Source of the DNA: Paenibacillus_S vulneris
GTDB taxonomy: Bacteria; Bacillota; Bacilli; Paenibacillales; NBRC-103111
Length of the DNA stretch: 64,000 nucleotides
Reading direction: 5' to 3'
Assembly: GCF_039543185.1 (NCBI RefSeq)
Contig: NZ_BAABJG010000003.1
Coordinates: 124,001-188,000, forward strand
The translations under genes and the position numbers were made by a program. How positions within the stretch are numbered: position 1 is the stretch's first letter; each line of letters starts with the position of its first letter. Shown piece after piece: positions 60,142 to 64,000 of the stretch. The notes below the pieces were generated by a model. That model did no database searches. It worked only from the letters and a program-made list of their open reading frames with translations, and had not been told where the DNA came from.

Positions 60142-61623
60142 ATGAAGAAGAAAACATACGCTTTGAAATTAACCATTGCGCTAACAATAGCTGCTGTCGG
60201 TTTATCGGCTACGCCGGACATGACAAAAGCCAGTGCAGATAACAGGGCAGAGATGGGGGCGCTTCCGGCCATTTCCTCCGAAGCTATAACCGTACAAGTG
60301 GATGGCAGCCCGTTAGTGCTTGAACAGCCGCCGATCATTAGGAACGGAAGTACACTTGTTCCACTCCGAAGCATATTCGAAAGGCTGGGAGCGGAGGTTG
60401 AATGGGACGGCAATACCTCGACGGTGACGGCAAGGAAGGGCCAGAATGTCATTCGCCTTACGGTGGGATCGGGAACGGCTGCCTTGAATGAAAAGGAGAT
60501 ATTCCTAGAAGCTCCGCCTGTCATTGTTAATGGAAATACGATGGTCCCCGTTCGTTTTATCGCAGAGTCTCTTGGTGCGAAGGTCGATTGGGAGTCCGAT
60601 ACAAGAACGGTCCGGATCACACAGACCGAAGGAGGTACGGCCAAGCCGCCAGTTTCACCCCAAGTATCCGTCGATAAGATCGTCACCGGCACCTTTACGT
60701 ATCCTTGGTACAATCCGTTAAACAACGGCACGGCTGAAGTGACCAAACTCGATGACGGACGTTATCATCTGCATGTTTCGGTCGTTCACGGGTTCAGCCA
60801 CAACTTAGGGGAGTTGGACTCCGACTTCACATATGACGGCGAAAACTTTGTATTTTCTGACCCCGAATACAGCAAGGTTACGATGACGTTTACGGAAAAT
60901 TCCATTACTATCGATTATCCGGGCTATGGATTCGGAGGATTTAATGCCGAACCTAAAGGAACATTTTACCTGCATAATTCGGGTATTCATGATGCCCCTT
61001 TTCTAACGAAGCTGTACACCCGTTTACAACTTCCCGATGTGTATCGGAACGGCTTCTCCGATGTGTTTACCTATTATATAGACAGCACGAAGGTAGCACT
61101 GCTTGTCCGGTCCTACAGCACGATGGACCGCAACAAGGTCATTAGCGAGAATTTGGCCATCTATGATACGAACACGCAAACGATTGAGCCGCTTGGGGAA
61201 ATCCAAAGCTATAACAAGCAGGAGCTTGGCAAAAAGCTTGCCGCTCTTTCCTTGAGCGAGGAATTCATATATGAGGTTCTGAACAAAGAGTACGCCGATC
61301 GCTTCATTGAATTGCAAATGGAGAGATTTGACAACGGGGACCTGACATTAGGCGCCCCCGATCAGTTTCAGCTGACGGAGGAAGAAGCTTTCTACATCGT
61401 CACAGGGGAAAAGAAGACAACCGCTGCCTCCCATAATGTCCGCGACCAGGACAACAACGGACCTATATATCGGTCGGAGGTTGATCATTCCGATGCTGAT
61501 AGCGTCACAATCCATATATTTGAGCTGGTTCGCCATAATCCTAACGACGAACATACCGCAACTATCGACTGGCTTGAAGTGAACCGCTCCAACGGTAGGG
61601 TGAAGAGTATCTTATTTGAATAA
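60142..61623 (+). CDS. Secreted copper-amine-oxidase-N stalk-domain protein
   Basis: This 493-residue protein has a signal peptide (about 1-31). Two stalk-domain motifs follow: NGSTLVPLRSIFERLGAEVEW and NGNTMVPVRFIAESLGAKVDW (each a copper amine oxidase N motif) at about 50-155. The region from about 170 to the end is unassigned: a beta-rich segment (GTFTYPWYNPLNNGTAEVT) and an alpha/beta segment ending in HTATIDWLEVNRSNGRVKSI. The stalk arrangement parallels the MORN protein encoded at 2740-4314, with a different C-terminal part. AAAGGAG lies upstream of ATG 60142. An extracytoplasmic role is inferred. Confidence 0.85.
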   Translation: MKKKTYALKLTIALTIAAVGLSATPDMTKASADNRAEMGALPAISSEAITVQVDGSPLVLEQPPIIRNGSTLVPLRSIFERLGAEVEWDGNTSTVTARKGQNVIRLTVGSGTAALNEKEIFLEAPPVIVNGNTMVPVRFIAESLGAKVDWESDTRTVRITQTEGGTAKPPVSPQVSVDKIVTGTFTYPWYNPLNNGTAEVTKLDDGRYHLHVSVVHGFSHNLGELDSDFTYDGENFVFSDPEYSKVTMTFTENSITIDYPGYGFGGFNAEPKGTFYLHNSGIHDAPFLTKLYTRLQLPDVYRNGFSDVFTYYIDSTKVALLVRSYSTMDRNKVISENLAIYDTNTQTIEPLGEIQSYNKQELGKKLAALSLSEEFIYEVLNKEYADRFIELQMERFDNGDLTLGAPDQFQLTEEEAFYIVTGEKKTTAASHNVRDQDNNGPIYRSEVDHSDADSVTIHIFELVRHNPNDEHTATIDWLEVNRSNGRVKSILFE

Positions 61624-61676
61624 ATGAACGACTCACTCAGAAGAGTTCAGAATGAGTCAAGAAAGGTGTATTTTTG

Positions 61677-62135
61677 ATGGACACTCAAATTGAAAGAGCC
61701 TTTATATCGGATGCTGAAAAAATCCTCTTATTGCAAAAAGCGGCTTATAGGAGCGAAGCTGAACTATACAACGATTACAGTATTGAACCCCTTGTTCAGA
61801 CTCTCGAACAGCTGCAAGAACAGTTTGAAGACCACGTGGTACTCAAAGCTGTAGTTTCTGATACCATCATTGGTTCTGTTAGAGCAATTGAGCAAGACGG
61901 AACGTGTTACATTGGCAAACTCCTGGTGGATCCAAACCATCAAAATAAAGGTGTAGGAAAAAAGTTAATGTATGCTATAGAAGGGTGCTTCCCCAATTCT
62001 CGTTATGAGTTGTTTACGGGGAGCAAGAGCGAAAAGAATATCGCCCTATACGAGAAGCTAGGATATAAAGCCTTTAAAGAGCGCTTGATATCCCATGATT
62101 TCAGCTTGGTGTACCTCGAAAAGAAAGGCACTTAG
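61677..62135 (+). CDS. GNAT family N-acetyltransferase
   Basis: This 152-residue protein has the acetyl-CoA-binding motif A LLVDPNHQNKGVGKKLM and motif B LFTGSKSEKNIALYEKLGYKAF. It transfers an acetyl group from acetyl-CoA to an unknown amine. AAAGGTG precedes ATG 61677; TTG 61674 is adjacent and in frame. It stands alone 50 nt after the stalk-protein gene. Confidence 0.9.
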   Translation: MDTQIERAFISDAEKILLLQKAAYRSEAELYNDYSIEPLVQTLEQLQEQFEDHVVLKAVVSDTIIGSVRAIEQDGTCYIGKLLVDPNHQNKGVGKKLMYAIEGCFPNSRYELFTGSKSEKNIALYEKLGYKAFKERLISHDFSLVYLEKKGT

Positions 62136-62305
62136 GATTTTGAACTATTGGGGTATAGTTGCAGGTTTTAATTTTTGCTCCCACCCGACAAATGACGGTT
62201 AATTGCTTGAAGGTCAAGAGACGTTTTTTCAAAATTGATTATGGAGACTTGTGAAAGTAAAATATTTAATATCAAGCATCAAAAGGAAGGGATTGCGGGG
62301 AAAAA

Positions 62306-63394
62306 ATGATCTATTTTTTGATATTTTTATTTGCTTTATGTGCTGCAGCATTGTTTATAAACATGCACCCAGTATTTGGTGGAAACCCAAGCAGCGAGCA
62401 GAAAGAACGATACACTAAGTTTGATAATTATGTTAATGGGAAGTTTGTCAATCAGGTGCCTACCAAGATGGATATAAGTGTATATGATTACTTCTCAATG
62501 ATTAGGGATTCTATTTCGGGTAGTAAAGACCGTAAGCCTGACGGTCAATTGCCCGTTTCCAAAATTGATTGGAACCGAATCCAAAGCGAAGAAGATAGTT
62601 TAACTTGGTTTGGGCATTCTACTTTTTTACTCAGTCTCGATAATAAAAAGATACTTGTCGATCCGATGCTTGGGCCGGTAGCGTCACCTGTTTCTTTCGT
62701 CGGAAGCAAACGCTACAGTGAAGATATGCTGCATATTATTGATGAAATACCGCTTATTGATGCGGTTTTTATTACCCATGATCATTACGACCATTTAGAT
62801 TATCCATCTATACGTAAGCTGAGGGACAAGGTTGGTCATTTCTTCGTTCCTTGCGGCGTGAGTGCACATTTGATCCGTTGGGGAGTTGCAAAGGAAAGGA
62901 TCACAGAATTCAATTGGTGGGACGAAACGGAGTTCAAAGGGTTAACCATTGCTTTGACTCCATCCAAACACTTCTCGGGAAGAGGGCTTTTTAACCGAAA
63001 TACAACTTTATGGGGCGGTTGGGTCATAATTGGAAAACGAACCCGTTTCTATACTAGTGGAGATGGGGGGTATGGTGCACATTTTAAAGAAATTGGGGAA
63101 AAGTACGGGCCATTTGATATTGCCCTAATGGAAGGAGGTCAATATGACCGGCGCTGGCCTTGGGTTCATATGACACCCGAAGAGGCTGTAGAGGCTCATG
63201 TAGATGTAAACGGGAAAAATATGATGCTCATACATTGGGGTGCCTTTACTCTTGCTTATCATGGCTGGAAAGAACCTATAGAACGTGCATTGGTAGAGGC
63301 GTTAAAAGCAAATGTGAGTCTTGTTGCCCCTCCAATTGGCGAGAGTATCCATTTAAACGGAGAGCTAGCAGCTGCTTATCCATGGTGGAAATAA
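62306..63394 (+). CDS. MBL-fold metallo-hydrolase (UlaG/NAPE-PLD-like)
   Basis: This 362-residue protein has an N-terminal membrane segment (FLIFLFALCAAALFI). The metallo-beta-lactamase motif HDHYDHLD follows, with WFGHSTFLL and LVDPMLGPVAS before it, TSGDGGYG, and MLIHWGAF carrying later metal ligands. The pattern WFGHST...DP is that of the UlaG/NAPE-PLD-like subgroup, which acts on lactones or phospholipid-type esters. The substrate is not readable. GGAAGGGATTGCGGGG precedes ATG 62306. Confidence 0.88.
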   Translation: MIYFLIFLFALCAAALFINMHPVFGGNPSSEQKERYTKFDNYVNGKFVNQVPTKMDISVYDYFSMIRDSISGSKDRKPDGQLPVSKIDWNRIQSEEDSLTWFGHSTFLLSLDNKKILVDPMLGPVASPVSFVGSKRYSEDMLHIIDEIPLIDAVFITHDHYDHLDYPSIRKLRDKVGHFFVPCGVSAHLIRWGVAKERITEFNWWDETEFKGLTIALTPSKHFSGRGLFNRNTTLWGGWVIIGKRTRFYTSGDGGYGAHFKEIGEKYGPFDIALMEGGQYDRRWPWVHMTPEEAVEAHVDVNGKNMMLIHWGAFTLAYHGWKEPIERALVEALKANVSLVAPPIGESIHLNGELAAAYPWWK

Positions 63395-63421
63395 TCCCTC
63401 CTTATACGATATGTATGCTAA

Positions 63422-63679
63422 GAAAGGCTCTTCACTGCCGTACGCATTCCGCCGGATTCCCATGCAGAGGAATTGGTCAAGCGATTGGAGGATCGGAGAG
63501 TGGACGTGTTTCTGTCCGATCAGCAGTTCCTGTCCTCCTTCCCCAAGCTGAACTTGCTGCGTCTCAGCATCATTCGGACCGATGAGCGTGATATAGAAGA
63601 AGGCATCCGCGTCATTGCCGAAGAACTGGAGCGTGCCCGATTTACAAGCAGTTCCCCTAAGCCAATCTTTCGGCTATGA
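63422..63679 (+). pseudogene. Remnant of a MocR-type (GntR/aminotransferase) regulator, C-terminal end
   Basis: The frame opens after a stop at 63419 without a start codon. It reads RLFTAVRIPPDSHAEELVKR, then LEDRRVDVFLSDQQFLSSF, KLNLLRLSIIRTDERDIEEG and IRVIAEELERA. This matches only the C-terminal tail of fold-type-I aminotransferase domains in MocR/PdxR regulators. The N-terminal GntR domain and most of the aminotransferase domain are missing, so it is a 5'-truncated relic. The upstream junction at about 63395-63421 abuts the MBL gene. Confidence 0.7.
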
Positions 63680-63880
63680 TACTACTTATTACGGGATGAG
63701 AGGGAAGCGACCATATTTAAGATCAGTACTTTTACCAAACCAAGCTAGGTTTTAGCCTAGCAAGATGGGTTTGTGTAGCAAATAGCTTCAACAAATTTAT
63801 TTGCCGATGGTGAATTTCCAGCCCCTTATTCAAAGCAGCTTCTTAATCGAATGAATCCAAACCTAATGCAGGAGGAACTC

Positions 63881-64000
63881 ATGAGCGGAATTGCAAAAAC
63901 TCCCCAGCCGCCTTACTATGCGGTTATTTTTACATCCGAGCTTACAGCCGGAGATCATGGATACGGACAAATGGCAGACAAGATGGTTGAACTGGCTTCC
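63881..64000 (+). CDS. Probable antibiotic biosynthesis monooxygenase (ABM) family protein, 5' end only
   Basis: ATG 63881 follows GCAGGAGGAAC. The first 40 residues (MSGIAKTPQPPYYAVIFTS, then GDHGYGQMADKMVELAS) run off the window edge. They resemble small ABM-domain proteins beginning with PYYAVIFTS. These small ferredoxin-like-fold proteins are heme- or flavin-free monooxygenases or of unknown role. The gap 63680-63880 holds one small GCTAGG/CCTAGC hairpin (63744-63761) and no gene. Confidence 0.65.
   Translation, partial: MSGIAKTPQPPYYAVIFTSELTAGDHGYGQMADKMVELAS

Overview
The window reads as chromosomal DNA of a soil- or plant-associated Bacillota of the Paenibacillus type. This is inferred from several signs: AGGAGG-type ribosome sites with frequent GTG/TTG starts, YesM/YesN two-component systems beside sugar ABC transporters, S-layer-homology and copper-amine-oxidase-N 'stalk' proteins, a T-box leader, CcpA-like cre sites and LacI/AraC regulators. 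I saw no rRNA, tRNA, CRISPR array or complete insertion sequence.

Layout. 1-11.4 kb is a mosaic of housekeeping and stress genes: the tail of a sugar-phosphate isomerase/epimerase, a LysE exporter, a MarR-methyltransferase pair, a MORN-repeat secreted protein, an NlpC/P60 hydrolase, an LD-carboxypeptidase, a membrane-anchored DJ-1/PfpI protein, a catalase, and an aminotransferase behind a T-box leader whose specifier reads as Lys (AAA). 11.9-31.7 kb is a large carbohydrate-utilisation region. It holds an AraC regulator, a YesM/YesN pair and a first ABC importer (binding protein plus two permeases). A CysC-like APS kinase follows, then three sulfatase-superfamily enzymes, two Gfo/Idh/MocA dehydrogenases, a TIM-barrel isomerase and a second ABC importer. 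Two of the three sulfatase-like proteins carry Thr at the formylglycine position.

32-40 kb has a DUF421 gene split by one extra A in an A7 run, an SLH-anchored Ig-like surface protein followed by a collagen-like (Gly-X-Y) protein, a polysaccharide deacetylase, a lactonase, a 54-residue small protein and an SPW membrane protein.

40-55 kb is the most coherent locus and my best candidate for an undescribed system. A sulfatase/PTP-like-phytase unit and a LacI repressor gene each sit behind a consensus promoter followed by the same 28-bp operator in opposite orientations. A second PTP-like phytase, three tandem binding proteins, an isomerase, a fused double permease, an ATPase, an MgtC-family protein, a HAD phosphatase and an inositol-monophosphatase-family enzyme follow on the same strand, with cre sites inside. 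I infer a catabolite-controlled uptake and dephosphorylation pathway for a phosphorylated, possibly sulfated, inositol or sugar. 55-64 kb holds a pectate lyase with a CBM, a GC-rich AraC/SDR pair, another stalk-domain protein, a GNAT acetyltransferase, an MBL-fold hydrolase, a MocR remnant and the start of a monooxygenase.

A dispersed element of about 110-150 nt occurs four times in the same orientation in intergenic DNA (11.6, 19.8, 20.0 and 31.8 kb). Its hairpin arms differ in sequence between copies but keep pairing, and three short blocks are invariant, which looks like a structured RNA or a mobile palindromic repeat.
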